From positions 62,001-126,000 of the forward strand of contig NZ_FSRQ01000006.1 of NCBI RefSeq assembly GCF_900143185.1: a stretch of 64,000 bases of DNA, read 5' to 3'. The position numbers and the translations under genes were made by a program. Below the pieces are notes generated by a model. That model ran no database searches, was not told the DNA's origin, and was given only the letters and a program-made list of their open reading frames with translations. Positions within the stretch are counted from its first letter, which is position 1. Each line of letters opens with the position of its first letter. Positions 18,563 through 27,229 of the stretch are shown here, one piece after another. Origin of the DNA: Chryseobacterium scophthalmum. GTDB taxonomy: Bacteria; Bacteroidota; Bacteroidia; Flavobacteriales; Weeksellaceae.

Positions 18563-19273
18563 TTAAATCACTTTCAAAGCTGCTTCTAAAGCCAATTCAA
18601 TCATTGGTTTCAAAGCTTTTTCTCTTTCGTCAGCAGAAATAAATTCTTTAGTTGGGATAATATCAGAAACTGTAAGAATAGTCGCAGCATTTTTACCTAA
18701 ATGTTTTGCATTGGCAAACAATCCGAAAGCTTCCATTTCTACTGCAGGACAATTGTATTTTGTAGCAATTGCCGGAGTTGCAGGATCTTTTCTGTAAAAA
18801 ATATCACTGCTGTGAATGTTGGTAGCTCTTGCTTTTAATCCTAATTCTTCAGCCGTTTCGTTGATGATATCAAAAATATTTCCTTGATGAGAAAAGATCT
18901 CTTCTTCAAATCCCCAAGCATATTTTGCGTACGTACTTTCGCTGGCTGCGTTTTCTACATTAAGAATATCGAATAATTTCACATCACTCGAATATCCACC
19001 GCAAGTTCCGATTCTGATGATCGTATCAACTTCATATTCTGTGTACAGCTCGAAAGAATAAATTCCGATACTTGGGAAACCCATTCCACTTGCTCCTACA
19101 GAAATCTCTTTCCCTTTGTAAGTTCCAGTGTAGTAAAAAATTCCTCTTGTCTGGCTTACTAATTTTGCATTTTCAAGAAAATTTTCTGCGATATATTTTG
19201 CACGAAGCGGATCTCCCGGTTGCAAAACAACTTTGGCAATCTCTCCCTTTTTTGCACTGATGTGTACGCTCAT
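18563..19273 (-). CDS. deoD: purine-nucleoside phosphorylase, DeoD type
   Basis: Cleaves purine (deoxy)ribonucleosides with phosphate to the base and (deoxy)ribose 1-phosphate in purine salvage. Motifs of the hexameric class: VVLQPGDPLRAKYIAE (residues about 16-31, phosphate-binding Arg), VGASGMGFPSIGIYSFELY (about 59-77), IIRIGTCGGYS, and CPAVEMEAFGLFANA (about 178-192). The active-site Asp is in LTVSDIIP near 204. Length 236 matches the family. It is transcribed alone, convergent to tatD. Confidence 0.96.
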   Translation of the reverse strand: MSVHISAKKGEIAKVVLQPGDPLRAKYIAENFLENAKLVSQTRGIFYYTGTYKGKEISVGASGMGFPSIGIYSFELYTEYEVDTIIRIGTCGGYSSDVKLFDILNVENAASESTYAKYAWGFEEEIFSHQGNIFDIINETAEELGLKARATNIHSSDIFYRKDPATPAIATKYNCPAVEMEAFGLFANAKHLGKNAATILTVSDIIPTKEFISADEREKALKPMIELALEAALKVI

Positions 19274-19294
19274 ATTTTTGTTTTAAATTTTTTA

Positions 19295-19302
19295 CAAAGA
19301 TA
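19295..19302 (-). promoter_or_regulatory. minus-7 box TATCTTTG for deoD
   Basis: TAnnTTTG match on the minus strand 22 nt upstream of the deoD ATG, a suitable distance for a short leader. Confidence 0.4.
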
Positions 19303-19441
19303 ACAATTTGTGGATTGGGAACGGTAAAATGATATTATTCAGGAACTTTTCAAATTATGATATATAATCCTTTTTAAAGTTTAAAATACATTTTCACAAT
19401 CTTTTTATTTTAACATTTCTTAACGGGTGGTTTTTATTTCT

Positions 19442-19449
19442 TATTTTTG
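19442..19449 (+). promoter_or_regulatory. minus-7 box TATTTTTG for the S9 peptidase
   Basis: Exact TAnnTTTG match ending 19 nt before the ATG at 19469. Confidence 0.45.
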
Positions 19450-19468
19450 ACGGATTCAATTTTATACA

Positions 19469-21610
19469 ATGAAATTATATAAATTTTCTTTATTGATGGT
19501 TGTTTTGGGTGGAACGGCTTGTGCTCAAACTCAGAAATTTACCATGGCGGAAGCTGTAAACGGGATGAGAACTAATCTTGCGGTAAAAAATATCTCGCAG
19601 TTTTCATGGTCAAGCGACAGCAAATCTTATATTCAGGCGGTAAAAGGCGGATATTTGACTACGGATATTAAAACGAATAAGCAGGATACTTTGATCTCAT
19701 TATATCAGCTGAACAAAAATTTTGCAGATAAAAAGTTGAAAGGTCTTCCTCCTGTAAAATTTATCACCAATTCTGAAGCTTATCTTACGGCAAATAACCA
19801 AATGTATTGGTTGGAAAAATCGGGTAGTGATTGGAAAGTAAAACGTTCGGCAAATTTAGGAGATAATCCTTCGAATGTAAAAACGTTGGCAGATAATCAG
19901 ACTTTGGTTTATACAAAAAACAATAACCTATTCATCAATAAAAACGGAAAAGAAGTTGCGATAACGAATGATTCTAACGAAAATATTCTGAACGGAGCTT
20001 CTAATGTTCACAGAAACGAATTTGGAATTGACACCGGAATTTTTCCTTCTCCCAATTCTGAAAATATAGCGTTTTACAGAATGGATCAGACAATGGTTGC
20101 AGATTATCCTGTAATTGACTGGTCTGTAACTCCTGCAGTTAATACCAATATTAAATATCCGATGGCTGGAAAAGCTTCTCATGAAGTGACATTGGGAGTT
20201 TATAATATTAAAAACCAGTCTACCACTTTCCTTAAAGTAGAAGGTGAAAAAGACCAATATTTAACAGCAGTTACCTGGAGCCCTGATTCTAAATTTATTT
20301 TCGTTGGGGTTTTAAACAGAGGTCAGAATCATTTAAAAATGAATAAATATGATGCTGTTACAGGAAATTTTATCAATACATTGTTTGAAGAAACGAGTGA
20401 TAAATATGTTGAACCTCAACATCCGTTGACGTTTTTCCCTAATTCAAATACAGATTTTATCTGGCAAAGTCAGAGAACGGGTTATAATCATTTGTTCCAC
20501 TACAGTTTAGAAAAAGGACTTATTGCTCAGATCACTAAAGGCGATTGGTTGGTTACCGATATTTTAGGGTTTAATGAAAATAAAAAAGAAATATATTATG
20601 TTTCTACTCAAGATAATCCTACCGAAAAACATCTGTATAGAATCAACTGGAATACGTTCAAAACCCAGAGAATGGACAACGCAGAAGGAGTTCATTCAGG
20701 AGTTTTGAGCAGCGACGGTAATTATTTATATGATACTTACAGCAATGCAACGACCCCTAGAGTTGCAGATATTCTTAACACCACGACGTTAAAGGCGACT
20801 AATCTTTTGAAATCGGACAACCCGTTAAAAAACTATGATCGTCCGGAAATTAAAAATATCAATCTGAAAGCTGATGACGGAACGATTTTGTATGGAAAAG
20901 TTATTCTTCCCACCAATTTTGACCCAAATAAAAAATATCCTGCTATTGTTTACTTGTACAACGGTCCACATTTACAGCTTGTGACCAACACTTTCCCTGC
21001 TTCAGGAAATCTTTGGTACGAATATATGGCTCAAAACGGATACGTTATTTTCACAATGGATGGAAGAGGTTCTTCAAACCGTGGGCTTAAATTTGAGCAG
21101 GCTGTTTTTAGAAACTTAGGAACGACAGAGATGGAAGATCAAATGAAAGGCGTTAATTATCTGAAGTCACTTCCTTATGTAGATTCCGAAAGAATGGGAA
21201 TTCACGGATGGAGTTTTGGTGGATTTATGACAACAAGTTTTATGCTTCGCAAGCCTGATGTTTTCAAAGTTGGTGTTGCAGGTGGTCCTGTAATCGACTG
21301 GAGCATGTACGAGATTATGTACGGTGAAAGATATATGGATACTCCACAGGAAAATTCTCAAGGTTATGCTACTTCGAATCTATTGGATAAAGTTCAGAAT
21401 TTACAAGGTAAATTATTGATGATCCATGGGGCACAGGATGATGTGGTAGTTTGGCAACATTCGATGAAATTTATCAAGTCTGCAGTGGATCACGGAGTTC
21501 AGATGGATTATTTTGTTTATCCGGGACATCCGCATAATGTGGTTGGGAAAGACAGAGTACATTTGATGCAAAAAGTGACCGATTATTTTGATTTGTATTT
21601 AAAGAAATAA
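19469..21610 (+). CDS. S9 family dipeptidyl peptidase IV-like
   Basis: Exported serine peptidase that removes N-terminal dipeptides, usually Xaa-Pro. Residues 1-20 are a signal sequence ending GGTACAQ. An eight-bladed propeller-type N-terminal region (DPPIV_N) extends to about residue 465, with the substrate-binding double-Glu equivalent in the VHRNEFGI-type segment. The catalytic domain has HGWSFGGFMTTSF (Ser nucleophile, near residue 577), GAQDDVVVW (Asp) and PGHPHNVVG (His). Length 713 is typical of flavobacterial DPP-IV. A cysteine at the end of the signal leaves a lipoprotein possible, but the residue at minus 3 is not ideal. The gene is monocistronic, followed by a terminator. Confidence 0.92.
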   Translation: MKLYKFSLLMVVLGGTACAQTQKFTMAEAVNGMRTNLAVKNISQFSWSSDSKSYIQAVKGGYLTTDIKTNKQDTLISLYQLNKNFADKKLKGLPPVKFITNSEAYLTANNQMYWLEKSGSDWKVKRSANLGDNPSNVKTLADNQTLVYTKNNNLFINKNGKEVAITNDSNENILNGASNVHRNEFGIDTGIFPSPNSENIAFYRMDQTMVADYPVIDWSVTPAVNTNIKYPMAGKASHEVTLGVYNIKNQSTTFLKVEGEKDQYLTAVTWSPDSKFIFVGVLNRGQNHLKMNKYDAVTGNFINTLFEETSDKYVEPQHPLTFFPNSNTDFIWQSQRTGYNHLFHYSLEKGLIAQITKGDWLVTDILGFNENKKEIYYVSTQDNPTEKHLYRINWNTFKTQRMDNAEGVHSGVLSSDGNYLYDTYSNATTPRVADILNTTTLKATNLLKSDNPLKNYDRPEIKNINLKADDGTILYGKVILPTNFDPNKKYPAIVYLYNGPHLQLVTNTFPASGNLWYEYMAQNGYVIFTMDGRGSSNRGLKFEQAVFRNLGTTEMEDQMKGVNYLKSLPYVDSERMGIHGWSFGGFMTTSFMLRKPDVFKVGVAGGPVIDWSMYEIMYGERYMDTPQENSQGYATSNLLDKVQNLQGKLLMIHGAQDDVVVWQHSMKFIKSAVDHGVQMDYFVYPGHPHNVVGKDRVHLMQKVTDYFDLYLKK

Positions 21611-21618
21611 TAAAAACG

Positions 21619-21648
21619 AAATCCAGTCTTGAGAGGCTGGATTTTTTG
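21619..21648 (+). terminator. terminator of the S9 peptidase gene
   Basis: Arms AAATCCAGTC and GGCTGGATTT (one G-T pair) followed by a T run, 9 nt after the stop. Confidence 0.75.
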
Positions 21649-21718
21649 TTTTAAATATCAATAGGAGCGGACTTTAGCCAAAATTTATTTTAATTAAAAA
21701 TGCTTTGAAGATATAATA

Positions 21719-21792
21719 TCTCGCTGATTTTGCAGATTACGCTGATTTATTTAATATTCTTAAAATCTGCTCAATCTGCAAAATCAGCGAGA
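21719..21792. repeat. inverted repeat with 18-bp perfect arms between convergent genes
   Basis: The arm TCTCGCTGATTTTGCAGA at 21719-21736 recurs as its exact complement at 21775-21792. It ends in a T run on the plus strand and lies 15 nt beyond the amylase stop, so it could also stop minus-strand transcripts. The word CTGATTTTGCAGATTACGCTGATT repeats itself inside the left arm. Confidence 0.7.
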
Positions 21793-21806
21793 ATTTTTTT
21801 TAAATA

Positions 21807-23279
21807 TTATTCAGGAATCCAAACACTCACATTTCCGGCAGGAACAGGAAAATCTCCCCAACCATCTTCTCGTATTTGTACTTTTTCCTGAGATCTTCCT
21901 AAAGCGTCATAAAAAGTTTTTCCAATATACTTTTCACCCATTTCCATAGGTTTTTCGTAATAATCTTTATTGCTCAAAACAACGGCGCAACCTTGATGTT
22001 CTTCATCACCTTCACGAACCCAGCCTAAACAATTGGAATCTTCAAAATAATCTCTTTGAATTCCGTATGCATTTTCTTTTCTGGCTTTTAAAAGTTCTTC
22101 AATGCCGTCTACTTTATCTAAAAATATTTCCTGCTCATTTCCTTCACGGTCTTTATCTTTATAATGAGCTCCAAACAAATCTGGATAAAAAACACAAGGA
22201 TATCCTTTTTCTCTCAATAAAATAAGGGCATAAGCAAGAGGCTTGAACCAAGCTTCAACCGGAGCCTCCAAATCCTGTAAAGGTTGTGTATCATGATTAT
22301 CAACTAAACTTACAGAATGCATCGGGTCAGCTTCTGTTAAAGTTTCAGACAGAATATTTCTTAGATCGTAGGAATTTCCTTCTTTGGATGCGGTATGAAA
22401 ATTATTTTGAAGCGAACTGTCGAAAAGACTCATGCAACCTTCTGTAGCTTCAATATATTTTTGTAATAAATTCAATTGTCCGGGAGCCCAATATTCACCA
22501 ACCGCAAAAATATTTTTTCCGGAATTGGAACGGAGCATTGTTAGCCATTCTTTATAAAAATCAAAAGAAATATGTTTTAAAGCATCCAGTCTTACACCAT
22601 CAAAATCTGTTTCATCAAAATACCATTTTGCCCATTTATTCAGCTCTTCACGCACATGAGGGTTCCGGTGTTCGATGTCATTGAACATCAGATAATCGTA
22701 ATTTCCTTTTTCATCATCAATCATTTCTTCCCAGTCATCACCATATTCAGATTTGATTTTATAAATATGTGAATCTTTTCCTTCGGCATAATCTACACCG
22801 CTGAAGCAGGTGAAATTCCATTCAAAATCTGAATATTTTTTTCCACGTCCCGGAAAAGTAAATTTTGTATAAGATTCTATTTCAATTTCTGAAGAAATGA
22901 CTTTTTCACGGTTGTTTTCGTCAACTTTTACTGCTTTAAATTTTTCTAATTCATCTCCACCAGCTTTGTGTCCCAAAACAACATCTACAATAACCTCAAT
23001 ATTATTTTTCTTTAAGCTTTGAATGGCTTTCTTATAATCGTTTTTGGTTCCGTATTTTGTTGCAGTCGAATTTTTTTGGTCAAATTCTCCAAGGTCAAAA
23101 AGATCGTAAGCATCATATCCTACAGAATATCCGCCGTTTGTTCCTTTATAAGCCGGAGGAAACCATACTGATGTAATACCGAGTTCGGATAAATATTTTG
23201 CCTGTTTTTCTGCCTGCTTCCATAGTTTCCCATTTCCTTCTGTATACCAGTGGAAAAACTGAATCATGGTTTGGTTCAT
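21807..23279 (-). CDS. cytoplasmic alpha-amylase (GH13)
   Basis: Hydrolyses alpha-1,4-glucans; the absence of a signal peptide places it in the cytoplasm, as for E. coli AmyA, which has nearly the same length (490 here). The (beta/alpha)8 motifs are: VDVVLGHKAGG near residue 100, FDGVRLDALKHI with the nucleophile Asp near 232-243, IFAVGEYW with the acid Glu near 265, and SLVDNHDTQPL with the third Asp near 330. The family's N-terminal QFFHWYTEG is present. The last 90 residues form the C-terminal beta domain. It is likely used on stored glycogen or imported maltodextrins; no glycogen genes are nearby. Confidence 0.93.
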   Translation of the reverse strand: MNQTMIQFFHWYTEGNGKLWKQAEKQAKYLSELGITSVWFPPAYKGTNGGYSVGYDAYDLFDLGEFDQKNSTATKYGTKNDYKKAIQSLKKNNIEVIVDVVLGHKAGGDELEKFKAVKVDENNREKVISSEIEIESYTKFTFPGRGKKYSDFEWNFTCFSGVDYAEGKDSHIYKIKSEYGDDWEEMIDDEKGNYDYLMFNDIEHRNPHVREELNKWAKWYFDETDFDGVRLDALKHISFDFYKEWLTMLRSNSGKNIFAVGEYWAPGQLNLLQKYIEATEGCMSLFDSSLQNNFHTASKEGNSYDLRNILSETLTEADPMHSVSLVDNHDTQPLQDLEAPVEAWFKPLAYALILLREKGYPCVFYPDLFGAHYKDKDREGNEQEIFLDKVDGIEELLKARKENAYGIQRDYFEDSNCLGWVREGDEEHQGCAVVLSNKDYYEKPMEMGEKYIGKTFYDALGRSQEKVQIREDGWGDFPVPAGNVSVWIPE

Positions 23280-23321
23280 AGTTAATGTTTTAGATGAGAT
23301 TATTTGTTGAAAATCAATATT

Positions 23322-24416
23322 TTAATTTTCAAACTCCTCAAACGGAATTTTAAGCTGTACTGAAACCTGCTTTTTTTCTTCGGTGTTGAGGTGTGACAAT
23401 GATAGTCCCAATAATCGTACCGCTTTATCAAAAGGACGAAGCTCCCAAAGTTTTTTTGAAGTTGCAAAATACTGTTCAGGCGATGTGAAATATTCTTCCT
23501 TCGTAAAACTTCGGGTAAATAATGAAAAATCTTTATATTTTATTTTCAGGGTTAAAGATCTTCCGAGAATTTGATGTTTCTGTAAACGCTGATGAAGTTC
23601 CTGACTTAAATTTTCTAATTTTTCGTTGATCTGCTGTTCATCAAAAAGATCTTCGAAGAACGTACGTTCTACGGCAACACTTTTCTGGATGCGGTTAGGT
23701 TTTACCTCAGAATGATGAATTCCACGAACGACATTGTAATAATATTTCCCCGATTTGCCGAAAAGTCTCGTTAAATCTTCAAGAGATCTGTTTTTTAAAT
23801 CTTTTCCTTTATAAATTGCGAGGCTAAACATTTTGTTGGCGGTTACTTTTCCAACGCCGTAAAACTTTTCAACAGGTAATTCTTCCAGAAATTTTTCTAT
23901 TTTTTCGGGGTGAATAGTTTTTTGTCCGTTGGGTTTATTAATGTCTGAAGCAACTTTGGCTAAAAATTTATTGATTGAAATTCCTGCTGAAGCGGTTAAA
24001 CCGGTTTCTTCAAATATTTTCTGACGGATTTCTTTGGCAATCTGATTTGCAGACTCAATTCCTTTTTTATTTTCGGTAACATCAAGATAGGCTTCGTCCA
24101 AAGAAAGTGGCTCTACCAAATCGGTGTATTCGTAGAAAATTTCACGGATTTTTCTGGAAATTTCTTTATAGCGTGCAAATCTAGGCGGAACGAAAATTAA
24201 ATGTGGACATTTTTCTTTCGCAGTTTTACTGGGCATTGCAGAACGGACACCAAATTTCCTTGCTTCATAACTCGCTGCTGAAACAACACCACGATGACCA
24301 CCGCCAACTGCAATTGCTTTTCCACGTAATTCAGGATTATCATACTGTTCCACAGAAGCATAAAATGCATCCATATCAACATGAATTATTTTGCGGAGCG
24401 GAAAAGAAAAATCCAT
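23322..24416 (-). CDS. dinB: DNA polymerase IV (Y family)
   Basis: Error-prone translesion polymerase. Palm motifs with catalytic acids are intact: IIHVDMDAFYASVEQ (residues about 11-25) and VEPLSLDEAYLDVTE (about 100-114). The fingers region SYEARKFGVRSAMPS and the helix-hairpin-helix VEKFYGVGKVTANKM (about 193-207) are present; the little-finger domain ends the protein. There is no clear beta-clamp peptide beyond the final KIPFEEF. Length 364 is standard. A perfect 9-bp inverted repeat covers the start codon and the minus-7 box, suggesting repressor control. Confidence 0.95.
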   Translation of the reverse strand: MDFSFPLRKIIHVDMDAFYASVEQYDNPELRGKAIAVGGGHRGVVSAASYEARKFGVRSAMPSKTAKEKCPHLIFVPPRFARYKEISRKIREIFYEYTDLVEPLSLDEAYLDVTENKKGIESANQIAKEIRQKIFEETGLTASAGISINKFLAKVASDINKPNGQKTIHPEKIEKFLEELPVEKFYGVGKVTANKMFSLAIYKGKDLKNRSLEDLTRLFGKSGKYYYNVVRGIHHSEVKPNRIQKSVAVERTFFEDLFDEQQINEKLENLSQELHQRLQKHQILGRSLTLKIKYKDFSLFTRSFTKEEYFTSPEQYFATSKKLWELRPFDKAVRLLGLSLSHLNTEEKKQVSVQLKIPFEEFEN

Positions 24417-24433
24417 ATCACAAAGATATGGAT
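24411..24433. promoter_or_regulatory. operator-like palindrome over the dinB start
   Basis: ATCCATATC and its exact complement are separated by 5 nt. The left arm contains the dinB start codon; the spacer and right arm contain the minus-7 box. Confidence 0.45.
24421..24428 (-). promoter_or_regulatory. minus-7 box TATCTTTG for dinB
   Basis: TAnnTTTG match on the minus strand only 4 nt upstream of the dinB ATG, implying a leaderless or near-leaderless mRNA. Confidence 0.4.
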
Positions 24434-24500
24434 TCTATAGTTTTTGTTAAAAAGTTCTGTGTTTAAGATTTAAAATTTAGCCTAAATTTTAACCTCAACT

Positions 24501-25016
24501 TTATTTTAAAAGTTTATCAATTGTTTTTTGTATTTCAGGATCTTCAGGAGAAATGGCGTAATATTTTGCAATGGCAGATTTTTGATCAATCACCATATAT
24601 CGTGGGATCCAATTAAGGTCAATATAATTATTAAAATCATTTTTCCAGCCTGAAGCAAACCAGTAGTTTTCTTTTTCTTTCATATTAAATCTTTCAAGGC
24701 TGCTGTCAAATTTCTCTTTTGATCTTTCTAATGAAAAGAAAACGAAATCAATGTTCGGATTGTTTTTCTCCAGTTCTTCAGCTTTTGGCAAGGCTTGAAG
24801 GCAATCTCTGCACCAACCAGCCCAAAAATCGATAACTAAAACTTTTCCTTTATGTTGATTTAATATTTCCTGAACGCTGATGTTTTTACCATTTTCATCT
24901 TCCAGTTTCTGATTTAATGCTTCTTTTGAAAATTGAGTTTTAGAAACTTCAGGTGTTTTTTGCGCACATCCCAAAGTGAAAATACTCAACATCATAAAAG
25001 TTAACAGCTGTTTCAT
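24501..25016 (-). CDS. thioredoxin-like (TlpA/ResA type) lipoprotein
   Basis: Envelope thiol-disulfide protein. The N-terminus MKQLLTFMMLSIFTLGC is a probable lipoprotein signal (cysteine at 17). The thioredoxin fold shows VLVIDFWAGWCRDCLQALP with the active site CRDC near residues 69-72, FVFFSLERS as the third strand and WIPRYMVID carrying the cis-Pro. The CRDC dipeptide between the cysteines is less common than CxPC in TlpA proteins; it lacks the proline that usually raises oxidising power, so a reductase role is plausible. Length 171 is short but complete. It stands alone between dinB and lpxK. Confidence 0.85.
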   Translation of the reverse strand: MKQLLTFMMLSIFTLGCAQKTPEVSKTQFSKEALNQKLEDENGKNISVQEILNQHKGKVLVIDFWAGWCRDCLQALPKAEELEKNNPNIDFVFFSLERSKEKFDSSLERFNMKEKENYWFASGWKNDFNNYIDLNWIPRYMVIDQKSAIAKYYAISPEDPEIQKTIDKLLK

Positions 25017-25035
25017 ATGCAGATATTTATTTTTA

Positions 25036-25043
25036 CAAATCTA
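25036..25043 (-). promoter_or_regulatory. minus-7 box TAGATTTG for the thioredoxin-like gene
   Basis: TAnnTTTG match on the minus strand, 19 nt upstream of the ATG at 25016. Confidence 0.4.
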
Positions 25044-25121
25044 AACATTGATCCGGAAATTAAAAATGAAATTGCATGAATTGGCTTAAATTTAAGAATT
25101 GAGATAATCTATAGTAAATGA

Positions 25122-25149
25122 AAAATCTGCAACTTTCGCCGCAGATTTT
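25122..25149 (-). terminator. terminator of lpxK
   Basis: Arms AAAATCTGC and GCAGATTTT; on the minus strand the hairpin ends in a U run and lies directly after the lpxK stop. Confidence 0.7.
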
Positions 25150-26178
25150 CTATTGTTTTTTACTTACATAATTCATAATCATTTGATTGAATTCTTCCTT
25201 TTTATCAATCACCACATTGATTGGCCAGTAATAGACCATATCTCTAAGATAGTCGAAAGTTTTCAGGCGTACATAATCTTTTTCGGTGGTTAGAATTAAT
25301 TTGTATTCGCCCATTTTTTTGTATTCTTCGATGATATTTTTAATATCCGCATCAGTGAAATTATGATGATCTCTAAATTTCAAGTGCTTTACACGTTGCG
25401 AAAACTTTGCTAAATGTGCCAATAAAGGTTTCGGATTGGCAATTCCTGTGATCAAAAGAATGTCGTAATAATTCAGGTTATTATCCGGAAGCATTTTCTC
25501 TCTTGAATAAACATTTTCGTCATATCCAATCGATGAGAAAAATACTTTTTGACTGCGCTCCGGTTTTATTCTTGAAATATAATATTGCTTGGTTTCCTCG
25601 GTCAGTTCATCAGGACATTTGCTGACCATGATAATATCTGCTCTTTTTGCTCCAGCTCTAGATTCTCTTAAATCTCCAGCCGGAAGAAGATGATCTTTAA
25701 AGTAAGGATCATTAAAATCGGTCATCAAAATATTGAATCCTGCTTTGATGGCTCTGTGCTGCATTGCGTCATCAAGAATCAACACATCAAGATCCATATC
25801 ATCGATTACTTTTTTTGCTCCGGGAACTCGGTCTTCAGAAACTGCGATTACAAAACGGTTTTTAAAACGCTCAAAAAGCTGCATCGCTTCATCACCCACA
25901 GTTTTGTAATTACTGTCGTAGTTGGTTACGTCGTATCCCTTCGTCAATCTGCCGTAACCTCTGGAAAGAACGCCTGTTCTGTAATGTTTTGATAAAGATT
26001 TTGCCAAATACATCACCATTGGTGATTTTCCGCTTCCGCCCACAGAAAGATTGCCGACATTAATAATCGGTGTCTTGAATTTCGTAGACTTAAAAATTCC
26101 CAGATCGTACATTGTGTTTCGGATGCCCGTAACCATGTGATAACCTAAGGAAAAAGGGTAGAGGTACCATCTTTTCAT
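25150..26178 (-). CDS. lpxK: tetraacyldisaccharide 4'-kinase
   Basis: Inner-membrane enzyme that phosphorylates the 4' position of tetraacyldisaccharide 1-phosphate, forming lipid IVA in the Raetz pathway of lipid A. The P-loop is PIINVGNLSVGGSGKSPMVMYLA (Walker A, residues about 38-60). LSRGYGRLTKGY, VGDEAMQLFERF, DVLILDDAMQHR (Walker-B-like, about 130-141) and NILMTDFNDPYFKDHLLPAGDLRE are conserved blocks of the family. The N-terminal hydrophobic helix typical of LpxK is short (WYLYPFSLGYHMVTG). Length 342 is normal. Divergent from truA with promoter boxes for both between them. Confidence 0.95.
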   Translation of the reverse strand: MKRWYLYPFSLGYHMVTGIRNTMYDLGIFKSTKFKTPIINVGNLSVGGSGKSPMVMYLAKSLSKHYRTGVLSRGYGRLTKGYDVTNYDSNYKTVGDEAMQLFERFKNRFVIAVSEDRVPGAKKVIDDMDLDVLILDDAMQHRAIKAGFNILMTDFNDPYFKDHLLPAGDLRESRAGAKRADIIMVSKCPDELTEETKQYYISRIKPERSQKVFFSSIGYDENVYSREKMLPDNNLNYYDILLITGIANPKPLLAHLAKFSQRVKHLKFRDHHNFTDADIKNIIEEYKKMGEYKLILTTEKDYVRLKTFDYLRDMVYYWPINVVIDKKEEFNQMIMNYVSKKQ

Positions 26179-26185
26179 ACGCTGA

Positions 26186-26193
26186 CAAAAATA
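26186..26193 (-). promoter_or_regulatory. minus-7 box TATTTTTG for lpxK
   Basis: Exact TAnnTTTG match on the minus strand 7 nt upstream of the lpxK ATG; the leader would be very short. Confidence 0.4.
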
Positions 26194-26272
26194 AGAATTT
26201 TAAAACCGTTAATTGATGTTTTTAATCAGTTTTCGAAATAAATTAACAATTTTTTTTGCCATCAAATTAAAG

Positions 26273-26280
26273 TATTTTTG
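26273..26280 (+). promoter_or_regulatory. minus-7 box TATTTTTG for truA
   Basis: Exact TAnnTTTG match. The leader to the truA start would be about 75 nt. Confidence 0.4.
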
Positions 26281-26362
26281 CAGGAACGTTTAAGAAGTAA
26301 AACAAAGGACAATAATTTATCATTCCGTACATTTTATTTCTAAAATCTAATATTGATTTGCT

Positions 26363-27097
26363 TTGAGATATTTTATAGAATTTTCATACAACGGTAAAAA
26401 TTACTTTGGTTATCAGATTCAGCCGAAAGATATTTCCGTACAGGAAGAATTAGAAAGAGCTCTTTCTACGATTTTAAGGGAAGAAATTAAAACAACAGGA
26501 GCGGGAAGAACAGATACCGGAGTTCACGCCAAGAAAATGTTTGCCCATTTTGAGACCGATCAGGTTTTGAGCGATCATCTTTCGCATAAATTGAATAGTT
26601 TTTTGCCTGCTGATATTTCAATAAAACGAATTTTTGAAGTTAGAAAGGATTTTCATGCCCGTTTTGACGCGACTTTCAGAACCTATGAATATTATATTTC
26701 TTTGGAAAAAAATCCGTTTACACAGGATTCGGCGTGGCAACATTGGAGAAAACCTTTAGACATTCATAAAATGAATGAAGCCTGCAAAATTCTTTTTGAA
26801 TACGAAGATTTTACAAGTTTTGCAAAACTGCATACCGACAACAAAACCAATCTCTGCAAAATGTACAAAGCAGAGTGGGAACAAAACGGAACCGAATTGA
26901 AGTTTACAGTTTCTGCAAACCGTTTTCTGAGAAATATGGTAAGAGCGATTGTAGGAACAATGGTAGAAGTAGGTTCAGGAAAAATACAACCTGAAGATAT
27001 TAGAAAAGTGATCGAAAATAAAAACCGAAATTCCGCGGGAACTTCTGCTCCGGCTCATGCGCTGTTTTTGGTGGATGTAGGCTATGAATTTGATTGA
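26363..27097 (+). CDS. truA: tRNA pseudouridine(38-40) synthase
   Basis: Converts uridines 38-40 in the tRNA anticodon stem-loop to pseudouridine. The catalytic block TTGAGRTDTGVHAKKM (Asp near residue 51) is intact, as are YFGYQIQP at the N-terminus, FHARFDATFRTYEYYI, FTVSANRFLRNMVRAIVGTMVEVGSGK and the C-terminal SAGTSAPAHALFLVDVGYE. The start is a TTG: in this frame a TGA lies three codons upstream and no ATG or GTG is available, and the family begins right at MRYFIEFSYNGKNYFGYQ. Length 244 is normal. The next feature downstream is a repeat hairpin starting 3 nt after the stop. Confidence 0.95.
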   Translation: MRYFIEFSYNGKNYFGYQIQPKDISVQEELERALSTILREEIKTTGAGRTDTGVHAKKMFAHFETDQVLSDHLSHKLNSFLPADISIKRIFEVRKDFHARFDATFRTYEYYISLEKNPFTQDSAWQHWRKPLDIHKMNEACKILFEYEDFTSFAKLHTDNKTNLCKMYKAEWEQNGTELKFTVSANRFLRNMVRAIVGTMVEVGSGKIQPEDIRKVIENKNRNSAGTSAPAHALFLVDVGYEFD

Positions 27098-27100
27098 TAT

Positions 27101-27198
27101 TTAAACACAAATTTCACGAATATCAACACTAATTTTCACAAATAATTTTCGTGCTTTTGTGCTAATTTGTGAAAAATATTTGTGTAATTTGTGTTTAA
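27101..27198. repeat. long imperfect hairpin, CACGAAT-type dispersed repeat, copy 2
   Basis: The ends TTAAACACAAATTTCACGAA and the complement in TTTGTGTAATTTGTGTTTAA pair with few mismatches, and the interior pairs further (TTTTCACAAA with TTTGTGAAAA). It lies directly behind truA, where it may act as a transcription stop or mRNA stabiliser. Confidence 0.7.
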
Positions 27199-27229
27199 TT
27201 CAAAAAGCATATTAAAAAACTAAAAAACT

